The notes beneath the pieces were generated by a model that saw only the letters and a list, made by a program, of their open reading frames with translations, was not told where the DNA came from and did no database searches. A DNA stretch of 14,244 nt, taken from the NCBI GenBank assembly GCA_002428905.1, contig DIYD01000112.1, forward strand, positions 1 to 14,244, given 5' to 3'. Below, one piece after another: positions 7,680-14,244 of this stretch (positions within the stretch are counted from its first letter, which is position 1; each line of letters starts with the position of its first letter). The DNA comes from Bacteroidetes bacterium UBA6063 (GTDB taxonomy: Bacteria; Bacteroidota; Bacteroidia; NS11-12g; UBA9320). A program made the position numbers and the translations under genes.

Positions 7680-10073
7680 ATGGAATACACGAATACACAT
7701 CTTCAAGTTACCCAAAGGCGTAATTGGCCTAAACGATCTACAATAGGTCGGGCGCTAATCGTATTTATACTGTTCGGGCTGTTTCCCCGAATGGCGAAGG
7801 GCACCAACCCAGTTGTACAGACTAAGTGGTATCGCATAAAGAATCAGGCATTGTTCGGTGCCAAGTCACTTCAAATCAATTTCCCAAATAATCCTACTGG
7901 ATTGGTAATTGATAAAAATACTGACATAGACCAACAGCTTTGGGCGTTCACCGTAGACGACTATAGCAATTACGTCCGTATACATAATAAAGCGTTACAA
8001 TATACAGATGAGATATTCGCTGGTCATTTCAATATTGGGTTCTCAACTAAATACAATAGTCGAGGTCTGTCATACCCAATAAAGCCGACGGTTGATTGGG
8101 GCATACCGATACTTGAGGGTTACAACTATGATAAATGGATCTTGCGTCAGACCGAAATAAAGGATGTTTATGAGATCGTAGCGAAAGGAGGAGGAGGGGG
8201 AAAATTGTATGCAAGGCCAAATGGCGAGGTGTGGGTAGGTAAAGAATCCGATGTGGAAGCCCGTAACTGGGGACTATGGAAGATTGAAGAAGTGGGCCCG
8301 AGAAACACAATTAGTGGCAATGGTATAAGTATGACCATACCGCGATTAACTGGTGAAGATAAGGTTGCCATGAGTGAAGCTGGTCCAATCGGGAATCATT
8401 ACCTAAGGTCTCAAGGAGAGTTAAGAGGTGTGCTGTTGTTTGCCCAGTTCAAAGATATGCAAGGGATTTCACTGGATGATGGTGGAAATCCTTATAGCAA
8501 TAATGTAATAAATACTGCGAAAGCGCATGGTTTTTTTGAACGCGAGACCAATGGAGATACTGAAGTGTGGTTTACATCACTAGATGACAAATGGGTAACC
8601 TTGAGCAAGAACGCTCGCGAATATGAGGGAGCATTTGGGGATTATAACAGACACGTTTCGTTTATAAATGAGGTAGTTTCACTCTATCCGGATCAGGACT
8701 TTTCACGGTTCGATTTTTTTGTGATAGTTACACCACATTCAGGGGATATATTAAAGGGGTCTGCAAGCATAACGGTAGAGGCTGGCCAAAAATTTTACCA
8801 AAAATCCGACGGCGGGTCTATACGGTCAGCAATTACACTGGGGTCAGACATATATGAAAAGAACTATTCTCACAAAATCCTTATTCACGAAATTGGGCAT
8901 CTTTTAGGACTGCCTAATTTATACCCTCGAACAATACCGAATGATGGCAAATCTGGAGCAGACCATTCCGAGGCAGGACCCTGGGGATTAATGAGTGATG
9001 CAACAAGGGCACGAACGTATCTTCAATGGCACAAACACATCCTAAACTGGAATGATAGACTTAAACCTGGACCGAATCAAAGAAACTATTATGTATCGGA
9101 AGGCTTACATCACATACGTTTGTCGAATCAAGGTTATAATATGATTGCAATTCCAGTTGACGATCAAACCCGGCCCTCAAAAATTATAGTGGTTCAACCT
9201 GCACCACTTATTGATCCGGAGTCTACCACACAAACCATTCGAGGAGGAACCGGGTTGTTGGCTTACACCGTAGATGCTAAAATCTCCACAGGCGACAACC
9301 CCATTGTTGTGTTATGCCCAGATAATGTGGGACAGCGCGATTGTGACAAAATTGACCCTGAATTCGGACGAAGAACAAGTGCAGTGATTCACCCGGGACA
9401 TGAGTTGACTTACCAGGAGGGGAATCTGCACATTCGCATCGCCTTGAAATACAAAGTCTTTCTATATCCATATGATTTTATCGAGGATAAATACTCGTTT
9501 AAGGGTTATGAGGTAGAGGTAGAAGTGACCAAAGGTGTACACGAAGACTTACGTAAACGCCAGGATTTTAGCACGTTTGAGCACGGAGGTTTGATCTGGA
9601 TGGCTGAAGATTTAACTTTAGAGGTTCCTGGTTCAATTTGTTATGAGGCAGACGAGGAGAACTGTGAAACCTATGGTAGGATGTATACCTGGGAGCAAGC
9701 AAAGAAGGCTTGTAGTCAATTGGGAGGTGGCTGGAGACTGCCAAGCGATAACGATTGGCTAAGGTTAACGCGGGATTATGGCGGGGCCTATGGGGATATC
9801 GGAGATAAAGACGGGAAGAGCGCGTATAGTGCGTTAGCTGTTGGAGGAATCTCAGGTTTCGACGGAGGTTTTGGTGGTAAGAGATATTATTTCATGGATT
9901 CCAGGAGTTTTTCTTTTTATGACTTTGGCAGGATTGGGTATTATTGGTCAAGCGATGCAATTTCGAAAAACGAAGTTAGGTCATATACCTTTCGCAGTAC
10001 CGATACTATGATTCTTAGGGAGAGCATTACGCCTTTAAGTTATACCTCTTGTCGATGTGTCAGGGACAACTAA
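7680..10073 (+). CDS. Secreted M6-like zinc metalloprotease with ricin-like lectin and FISUMP domains
   Basis: The product has 797 residues from the ATG at 7680 (AGGAA five bases before). The open frame continues upstream to 7389 but runs antisense through the esterase remnant. A basic N-region (RRNWPKR) and hydrophobic IGRALIVFILFGLF, then PRMAKG, form a plausible signal peptide. Residues about 42-200 look like a beta-trefoil ricin-type lectin (QQLWAF, YVRIHNKAL, NWGLWKIEEV). The protease core has HEIGHLLGLPNLY: H403, E404 and H407 fit the HExxHxxGxxD scheme of M6 (immune-inhibitor-A type) metalloproteases, except that residue 413 is Asn where Asp is usual. A Met-turn (WGLMSD, M438) follows. 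A beta-rich linker leads to a C-terminal FISUMP domain (about 635-797: IWMAEDL, CYEADEENCETYGRMYTWEQA, GGWRLPSDNDW, YYWSSD, SCRCVRD). No T9SS sorting domain is visible, so outer-membrane export or lipid anchoring is unclear. Probable role: extracellular or envelope proteolysis of glycan-bearing targets (inference from the lectin domain). Confidence 0.82.
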   Translation: MEYTNTHLQVTQRRNWPKRSTIGRALIVFILFGLFPRMAKGTNPVVQTKWYRIKNQALFGAKSLQINFPNNPTGLVIDKNTDIDQQLWAFTVDDYSNYVRIHNKALQYTDEIFAGHFNIGFSTKYNSRGLSYPIKPTVDWGIPILEGYNYDKWILRQTEIKDVYEIVAKGGGGGKLYARPNGEVWVGKESDVEARNWGLWKIEEVGPRNTISGNGISMTIPRLTGEDKVAMSEAGPIGNHYLRSQGELRGVLLFAQFKDMQGISLDDGGNPYSNNVINTAKAHGFFERETNGDTEVWFTSLDDKWVTLSKNAREYEGAFGDYNRHVSFINEVVSLYPDQDFSRFDFFVIVTPHSGDILKGSASITVEAGQKFYQKSDGGSIRSAITLGSDIYEKNYSHKILIHEIGHLLGLPNLYPRTIPNDGKSGADHSEAGPWGLMSDATRARTYLQWHKHILNWNDRLKPGPNQRNYYVSEGLHHIRLSNQGYNMIAIPVDDQTRPSKIIVVQPAPLIDPESTTQTIRGGTGLLAYTVDAKISTGDNPIVVLCPDNVGQRDCDKIDPEFGRRTSAVIHPGHELTYQEGNLHIRIALKYKVFLYPYDFIEDKYSFKGYEVEVEVTKGVHEDLRKRQDFSTFEHGGLIWMAEDLTLEVPGSICYEADEENCETYGRMYTWEQAKKACSQLGGGWRLPSDNDWLRLTRDYGGAYGDIGDKDGKSAYSALAVGGISGFDGGFGGKRYYFMDSRSFSFYDFGRIGYYWSSDAISKNEVRSYTFRSTDTMILRESITPLSYTSCRCVRDN

Positions 10074-10090
10074 AGCTTAATGATTTCGTC

Positions 10091-10122
10091 TTCAGAAAGT
10101 TTTTAATTCAGATTTCTGAATT
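10091..10122. repeat. Overlapping inverted repeats at the convergent gene junction
   Basis: Two mutually exclusive stems occur here: TTCAGAAA at 10091-10098 with TTTCTGAA at 10113-10120 (8 bp, 14-base loop), and AATTCAG at 10105-10111 with CTGAATT at 10116-10122 (7 bp, 4-base loop). They span the end of the araC-type gene (stop at 10103-10105), 17 bases after the metalloprotease stop. Neither is followed by a clear T tract, so a two-way termination role is only possible. Confidence 0.35.
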
Positions 10123-11020
10123 CACTTGGGCTCATTCCAGTTTTTGACTTAAACAAATTGCTAAAGTGTTGGGGATATTCGAATCCCAAATCGTAGCCAA
10201 TTTCGCTTATTGAACTCTTCGAGTTTAAAAGTGTATTTTTTGCTTTTCGTATGATGAAAAGGTGAATGTGCTCCTTGGCCGTTTTGCCTGTTTCTTTCTT
10301 CAATAAGTCGCTTAGATAATTTGCCGAGAGGTTCAGTTCACGTGCAAAATACATCACATTGGGTAACCCGATATCGCTTGCTTTCTCAGCCTGGTAATAC
10401 GCTTTTAATAGTCGTTCAAATTTCGATACGAGATCACCATTTAAATTCGAGCGCGTGTAAAATTGGCGATCGTAAAAACGAGTGCAGTAATCCAAAAACA
10501 GCTCGATATTCGAAATGATGAGGTTCTGACTATGTTTGTCTAAGTTCTGGCTGTACTCCCTAATGATCTTGTCCAACAAGTCTTCTAAGATCCTTAATTC
10601 TTCTTCCGAAAGATGCAGTGCCTCGTTCACATCATAATTAAAAAATGAATATTGGTCAATTTTATCACCTAAAGACGATTTTCGAATTAAATCTGGATGG
10701 AAGGTTAACGCCCAGCCTTTGGAATCCTCAACGTCAAGAGACATTTCACCATCAAACATGGTCACCTGGTCTGGTGAAGTAAAGACTAAAGTGCCCTCTT
10801 CATAGTCATACGAGTTTCTTCCATAATGCAAGTTGCCACAGCCAACGTCTTTCAATGTGATTTGATAAAAACGATCAACCACCTTCAACCCACGTAAATC
10901 AACAATGGGCCGAAGACGTTGTGTTTTAACTACAGAAACAAGAGGATGCTTTGGCTTTGGCAGTCCCATCAATTCATGTGCTTGACTAATCGTACGTATA
11001 AGAAAAGGTTCTTTGTCCAT
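10103..11020 (-). CDS. AraC-family transcriptional regulator
   Basis: 305 residues from the ATG at 11020. An in-frame start at 11107 would overlap the upstream dehydrogenase gene by about 65 bases and add residues unlike the family, so MDKEPFLIRT is preferred. The N-terminal half (about 20-190) is a cupin-like sensing/dimerisation region with no recognised ligand. The C-terminal about 90 residues are a typical double helix-turn-helix: first ARELNLSANYLSDLLKKETG, second ISEIGYDLGFEYPQHFSNLFKSKTGMSPSEFR, the canonical AraC/XylS signature. It is the last gene of the leftward operon, 22 bases after the dehydrogenase. It probably regulates that operon, because a 21-bp-spaced direct repeat of AraC-operator geometry lies upstream of hchA (12824-12855). 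The effector is unknown; a reactive carbonyl or a substrate of the dehydrogenase is a guess from context. Confidence 0.9.
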   Translation of the reverse strand: MDKEPFLIRTISQAHELMGLPKPKHPLVSVVKTQRLRPIVDLRGLKVVDRFYQITLKDVGCGNLHYGRNSYDYEEGTLVFTSPDQVTMFDGEMSLDVEDSKGWALTFHPDLIRKSSLGDKIDQYSFFNYDVNEALHLSEEELRILEDLLDKIIREYSQNLDKHSQNLIISNIELFLDYCTRFYDRQFYTRSNLNGDLVSKFERLLKAYYQAEKASDIGLPNVMYFARELNLSANYLSDLLKKETGKTAKEHIHLFIIRKAKNTLLNSKSSISEIGYDLGFEYPQHFSNLFKSKTGMSPSEFRNLN

Positions 11021-11042
11021 AAGGTTATAAAATCTAAAATTC

Positions 11043-11864
11043 TTAAAGCCCAAATTGCTGTCTTTGCATGGCAAAATACGCTTCGTCGGACATCTTAGAC
11101 CGAGCATCTAACAGGTACAATGCATCAGCTCCTGCTCTATAGCGTAAGGTGTCTTTACCATCTGTGGCGGCGCTATAAATTATTTCCGCAATTTGCTCGG
11201 GCTTACTCATTTTCTCTGGGTCCATTGCACTCTTCATAGCTTCCGTAAAGCGACCAACAAATTCATTGTATTCCGATAGCTCAGTATTGTGCTGCATATC
11301 CATAGAGCGCCCTCCAAAATCAGTAGCTACCGCACCTGGTTCAATCAACTTTACTACTACACCAATTTGAGCGAGCTCCCACCGAATTGACTCCGTAAAG
11401 CCTTCCACAGCCCATTTCGTCGAATGATACAACGGCATCAAGGGGAAAGTCATTCTTCCTCCCACGGAAGAGATGTTAATAAACATGCCAGCTTTGTTTT
11501 TCCTAAAATGCGGTAATACCTGCTGTGTTACATCAAATAGCCCTTGTACATTCACTCCAAATTGTCGAATAATGCTTTCTCGTCTGGCGGATTCAAATGT
11601 TCCCATCAGGCCATATCCAGCATTATTAAGAACAACATCAATTTTGCCAAATTTATCGATTCCGTCCTTAATGGCGCTTTTTATGGTATCCAATTCCAAT
11701 ACATCGAGTTTGGTCACAAGTGTATTCTTTAGTGCTTTAAGCTCCATTTCTTTTTCAGGTGAACGCATGGTAGCCACTACGTTCCAACCGTTCTCTTGGA
11801 ATAATCTGGCAGATGCTCTTCCAATTCCTGAGCTGGTACCAGTTATTAAAATTGTCTTTTTCAT
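11043..11864 (-). CDS. Short-chain dehydrogenase/reductase (classical SDR)
   Basis: 273 residues, full length for a classical SDR. Visible motifs are TGTSSGIG (residues 8-15, NAD(P)-binding turn), NNAG (80-83), Asn105 and the Ser133-Tyr146-Lys150 catalytic set (ISSVGG and YHSTK). The region after LIEPGAVATDFGG closes the Rossmann domain and substrate lid. It should be a cytoplasmic NAD(P)(H)-dependent oxidoreductase of carbonyl or alcohol substrates; the true substrate cannot be read from sequence. The first strand TILITG is followed by ATMRS, and the Arg near position 34 would suit NADP(H), but that is an inference. It starts only 3 bases after the hchA-like stop and ends 22 bases before the AraC gene, so the three genes form one operon. 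Its neighbours suggest a part in aldehyde or electrophile clearance. Confidence 0.93.
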   Translation of the reverse strand: MKKTILITGTSSGIGRASARLFQENGWNVVATMRSPEKEMELKALKNTLVTKLDVLELDTIKSAIKDGIDKFGKIDVVLNNAGYGLMGTFESARRESIIRQFGVNVQGLFDVTQQVLPHFRKNKAGMFINISSVGGRMTFPLMPLYHSTKWAVEGFTESIRWELAQIGVVVKLIEPGAVATDFGGRSMDMQHNTELSEYNEFVGRFTEAMKSAMDPEKMSKPEQIAEIIYSAATDGKDTLRYRAGADALYLLDARSKMSDEAYFAMQRQQFGL

Positions 11865-11867
11865 TTT

Positions 11868-12740
11868 CTATTTATCTAAAACTTCTTTAAACAATGCGTT
11901 AACTGCTATTCTTCCGAGTTCGTCGCATGCTTTAGGACTGTCACCAGAAATGAGTTTTCTATCTATGTGAGTAGCCCCCGTTATTTTATCATTAATGATT
12001 TCGATTCCTTCTTTTTCCAACGCTTCGCACTGAAACCATGGAAGTTGCCCAGGCAAGTACCCCATTGAAGGTGACTGCTTGTCATACTTATCTGGGAAAG
12101 CGACCATTTTGTAACCATTGTAGGGGTGCGGTTTGTCGTCATTGACGGCCGTGGCAATCATCGCAGCAGGGCCATGACATACAGTGACAAGGTATCTATT
12201 TGTCGCTTCTACCCAGCGAATCAATTTTCCGACATTTTCATCCGCCGGTAACCCAACCATTGAACCGTGACCACCGGGTAGAAAAACAGCTATATAGTTC
12301 GAGTCTGCAATTAGTTCATGGTTTTCAAAGAGCTTCTTTAACGATTTGGGCTTATCGAACATAGGCTTGTTAGTTCGCATAAAATGGAGGACGGCTTTAT
12401 CTTTTTGAGGAATAGACCAGTCTTCAAGTATGGCTGGCTTGCCAGTAGGCGTAACCACTTCAAATTTAAATCCGGCATTGACCAGGTGCATTAATGGAAC
12501 CATGGTTTCCTGGACGTTATTGCCGGTAGAAAAAAGCTTACCATTGGTCATCTTAAAATAGCGCTGCTCCGTACATAATACCAGTACCTTCTTTTCACCA
12601 GCGTACTTCTTTCCTCCAAAATCTGTTGATTTAAAGCCACTTACTTTATCCACTCCAAGCATCCTTCCCACTGGTGAAGGGATGTATCCGGTGCCGTTCT
12701 TTTCTTTGGTAGGGGCAATCCCTAATATCTTCCTAATCAT
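11868..12740 (-). CDS. hchA: HchA/Hsp31-type DJ-1 family protein (glyoxalase III / protein deglycase)
   Basis: 290 residues, close to the 283 of E. coli HchA. The core matches it closely: LPGGHGSMVGLP, then VCHGPAA with the nucleophile Cys188 and His189, then NGYKMVAFPD (Asp217), KQSPSMGYLPGQLPW, and IINDKITGATHIDRKLISGDSP. Glu78 (NNVQETM) corresponds to the Glu that contacts the catalytic Cys. In the family, HchA converts methylglyoxal to D-lactate without glutathione, is also described as a deglycase of glycated proteins and nucleotides, and acts as a holdase chaperone. It acts in the cytoplasm. It is first in a three-gene operon with an SDR and an AraC regulator. The ATG at 12740 has no strong SD. 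A 21-bp-spaced direct repeat upstream is a candidate regulator site. The name is a family-level assignment: other class-I DJ-1 glutamine-amidotransferase-like proteins share this core. Confidence 0.88.
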   Translation of the reverse strand: MIRKILGIAPTKEKNGTGYIPSPVGRMLGVDKVSGFKSTDFGGKKYAGEKKVLVLCTEQRYFKMTNGKLFSTGNNVQETMVPLMHLVNAGFKFEVVTPTGKPAILEDWSIPQKDKAVLHFMRTNKPMFDKPKSLKKLFENHELIADSNYIAVFLPGGHGSMVGLPADENVGKLIRWVEATNRYLVTVCHGPAAMIATAVNDDKPHPYNGYKMVAFPDKYDKQSPSMGYLPGQLPWFQCEALEKEGIEIINDKITGATHIDRKLISGDSPKACDELGRIAVNALFKEVLDK

Positions 12741-12823
12741 ATTCGCATTTTTGATATCCTACTGTTGTTATTGAGGATTTTTGAGTAATTGAACTATGCG
12801 AAAGTCTCGCTTTCCCCAACCAG

Positions 12824-12855
12824 AGACTAAATGATTTCACGGGAAGACTAAATGA
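12824..12855 (-). promoter_or_regulatory. Direct repeat with 21-bp period upstream of hchA operon (candidate AraC operator)
   Basis: An exact 11-bp repeat, AGACTAAATGA, occurs at 12824-12834 and 12845-12855. Read in operon direction it is TCATTTAGTCT twice, with starts 21 bp apart (two helical turns). The pair sits 84-115 bases upstream of the hchA start (12740). Direct repeats of this spacing are the standard layout of AraC/XylS sites, and the operon encodes an AraC regulator. A weaker element, AGTCT, starts exactly 21 bp further toward hchA at 12803, so a three-site array is conceivable. Confidence 0.55.
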
Positions 12856-12928
12856 AATTACAGAACGAGCTGTGTGGTTAGGCTTCTGTGCCATACTGTA
12901 TTTAGTTTGGTAAGTTCAGAGGCTAGGT

Positions 12929-12941
12929 CTGTACAGTACAG
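12929..12941. repeat. Short perfect dyad CTGTAC-A-GTACAG
   Basis: A 6-bp inverted repeat with one central base, about 190 bases upstream of hchA. It is short enough to arise by chance; it may be a regulator half-site pair. Confidence 0.3.
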
Positions 12942-13113
12942 GGGTAGCTTTTTTCATCCACCACCTTAGGGCTTTGAGTACGAGAGTGAATAACGAGAAT
13001 CAACCAGGAGGGGCTGGCTTTAACTCCATAGGCTCACGCAGTTTTTACAGAACCCAGGTTTTTTGTTTTGAACAGGTGTTAATTGTATCTGTTTAGCAAT
13101 CAACCACTTGCTT

Positions 13114-14055
13114 TTACTTATTGTTAATAATTGCCACGCGAGTGGTCTCGAAATCGATATGAACCTGATGGTCTTTCATAGTGTAGAACCCTATGGAACC
13201 AACAATTGGATGGACGTTTGACTCGTGAAAAACATCCTGGTTAAGATCAGTGTCCATTGTTATAAAAAATTGGAGGCCAAGATCGATAGTTCCAAGGACA
13301 AAGTGCTGACAACGTGCAGGGGTTTGATGGTTTGTCACCATTCGAACTCCTGAACGAATATGAGTGGGAATACCTTGTTCATTATAGAAGGTGTCGCTGA
13401 CAAGTTTACCCGAATGGTTTGGGAGATTTCTTAAGTCTTTAAAACCAGCGTTAACTGCAACTCTATAATTGATTAGACTGTGGTGCGGTATGCCGTTGTC
13501 GAGATGGAAGTATCCAATGATGCTATCACCTGACTTGCAAGAAACAAAGATTTGCTTACTGTCGTATATGAATGAAGCCCATTGCTCATCAGGGAGAGGA
13601 GTGTGGTGTTTAAGTCTTAAATTGGGTCGCCGTTCGCGATAAAATTTATTCGACGAATAGTCTAGTATAATGTAGTCGTTGTTAAAAACGACATTACCCA
13701 TTATTCCACCATAAATCTTCCCTTCCAACAAGTCCTTCATATACATTCTTTGGAAAGAATCTGTTTTATCTCCTTCATTGTCAATGGAAAGAGGATATTT
13801 GACATGAATACTCCCCATACGGATTTCAAGAGTGTCGTTTGATGTTTGGGACATTTCACTTGCCAATCGGTAACTAATGGTGAAATGATCCGTACCAAGG
13901 TCGAATAAAAAGACAACAGGTTTTTCGCACCCCCGGACCGACGTCTCAAAATAGGTGTGCCCCTTATACATGAAGAAGTCACACTGGTCGAAGTTGGAAC
14001 ACAAAGACAACAAAGGGAATACGGTGAAGGAAAATGTTAATATGAGATTTTTCAT
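13114..14055 (-). CDS. Secreted two-lobed retropepsin/pepsin-like aspartyl-protease-family protein
   Basis: 313 residues from the ATG at 14055, which places MKNLILTFSFTVFPLLSLCS as a signal peptide; an upstream start at 14109 would bury it. Two lobes repeat one plan. Lobe 1 has FLFDLGTDHFTIS (D52-L53-G54), then GGIMG (116-120) and IILDYSSNKF (D132-Y133). Lobe 2 has YFHLDNGIPHHSLIN (D186-N187-G188), then IVGSIGFY (about 284-291) and VHIDFETTRVAI (D301-F302). This matches the D-[TS]-G ... G-x-x-G ... D-Y layout of Bacteroidota aspartyl-protease family proteins, which carry tandem retropepsin-like folds. Both D-x-G motifs lack the usual T or S after Asp (Leu and Asn instead). Activity is therefore doubtful, although both Asp and both Gly are kept. 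It is probably periplasmic or surface-exposed. LSLC does not fit a standard lipobox. It appears to be a single-gene unit. Confidence 0.75.
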   Translation of the reverse strand: MKNLILTFSFTVFPLLSLCSNFDQCDFFMYKGHTYFETSVRGCEKPVVFLFDLGTDHFTISYRLASEMSQTSNDTLEIRMGSIHVKYPLSIDNEGDKTDSFQRMYMKDLLEGKIYGGIMGNVVFNNDYIILDYSSNKFYRERRPNLRLKHHTPLPDEQWASFIYDSKQIFVSCKSGDSIIGYFHLDNGIPHHSLINYRVAVNAGFKDLRNLPNHSGKLVSDTFYNEQGIPTHIRSGVRMVTNHQTPARCQHFVLGTIDLGLQFFITMDTDLNQDVFHESNVHPIVGSIGFYTMKDHQVHIDFETTRVAIINNK

Positions 14056-14148
14056 TGGGCACTCTACCGTTATTATAAAAGTAACATCAATCGCCTTTAT
14101 GACGATCAATCATGGGACAGAAGGTAGGTAATTGTGACGAAGGGATGG

Positions 14149-14244
14149 CTATTGTCGACCCTCGTGATTCCAACCTTGGTCATAATCTTCAGACCTCGTT
14201 AGATACTTGTTTAATTTCAAGTCACCAGACTTTGCATTGCGACC
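14149..14244 (-). CDS. Possible 3' end of a gene running off the window
   Basis: The minus-strand frame is open from the window edge for 31 codons to a TAG at 14149-14151, giving a hydrophilic tail ending YLTRSEDYDQGWNHEGRQ. The composition is protein-like, but 31 codons can be open by chance and no family is recognised. If real, the gene lies upstream of the aspartyl-protease-like gene, 93 bases from its start, and could share its transcript. Confidence 0.3.
   Translation of the reverse strand, partial: GRNAKSGDLKLNKYLTRSEDYDQGWNHEGRQ

Larger units (their letters stand above)
12741..13113. other. Intergenic region between the hchA operon and the aspartyl-protease-like gene
   Basis: 373 bases with no supported gene. 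The left part holds the hchA promoter region and the 21-bp direct repeat. A 13-bp dyad (CTGTAC-A-GTACAG, 12929-12941) lies in the middle. The right part follows the stop of the minus-strand protease-like gene; right after that stop there is only a weak 5-bp inverted repeat (AGCAA 13095-13099 with TTGCT 13108-13112), not a convincing terminator. No TAnnTTTG promoter element was confidently placed. Confidence 0.5.

Noticed and set aside
11021..11107. Longer AraC-family start overlapping the dehydrogenase gene
   Set aside because: The extra 29 residues are the antisense-independent read of the dehydrogenase 3' end and do not resemble the family N-terminus; MDKEP at 11020 fits operon spacing.
14033..14055. 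Lipoprotein signal for the aspartyl-protease-like protein
   Set aside because: The residues before the Cys read LSLC, with Leu at the -1 position where Gly, Ala or Ser is needed.
1..14244. Insertion sequences, integrases, CRISPR arrays or defence-system genes
   Set aside because: No transposase, integrase or nuclease motif and no regularly spaced repeat arrays were seen on either strand.

Overview
The window looks like a piece of a Bacteroidota chromosome, most likely Flavobacteriales-like. Two large secreted proteins end in type IX secretion system (T9SS) type-A sorting domains, and one protein carries a FISUMP domain. Also typical of the phylum are YCF48/SBBP-type propellers, cysteine repeats with GCDS-like motifs, and the general lack of strong Shine-Dalgarno sites. 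I cannot place it to genus. No mobile element, CRISPR array, tRNA or rRNA was seen.

Left part (1-6847, all + strand): the C-terminal part of a T9SS-exported surface protein (1-1140) is closed by a strong hairpin terminator (1183-1220). It is followed by a small outer-membrane beta-barrel protein (1405-2133), a gene-free stretch (2134-2584), and a 1420-residue mosaic T9SS surface protein built of two propeller-like regions, PKD/Ig-like modules, three cysteine repeats and a sorting domain (2585-6847). This is a cell-envelope and surface-protein region.

Middle (6910-10073): a 5'-truncated alpha/beta-hydrolase remnant on the minus strand faces away from a secreted multidomain metalloprotease (ricin-like lectin, M6-like zinc protease, FISUMP). 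A perfect 18-bp palindrome lies almost exactly midway between their two start codons.

Right part (10103-12740, minus strand): a compact three-gene operon, transcribed leftward in the order HchA-type DJ-1 glyoxalase III/deglycase, short-chain dehydrogenase, AraC-family regulator. It looks like a carbonyl or electrophile stress unit with its own regulator. Its upstream region holds an exact 11-bp direct repeat with a 21-bp period, the geometry expected for AraC-family operators, so autoregulation is a reasonable hypothesis.

Right edge: a secreted, two-lobed retropepsin/pepsin-like protein with non-canonical D-x-G motifs (13114-14055, minus), and possibly the last 31 codons of another minus-strand gene (14149-14244).

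I did not find convincing evidence of a wholly new system. The best leads are the AraC-type direct repeat, the divergent palindrome, the truncated esterase, the unusual protease fusion with an Asn at the proposed third zinc-ligand position, and the atypical aspartyl-protease motifs.
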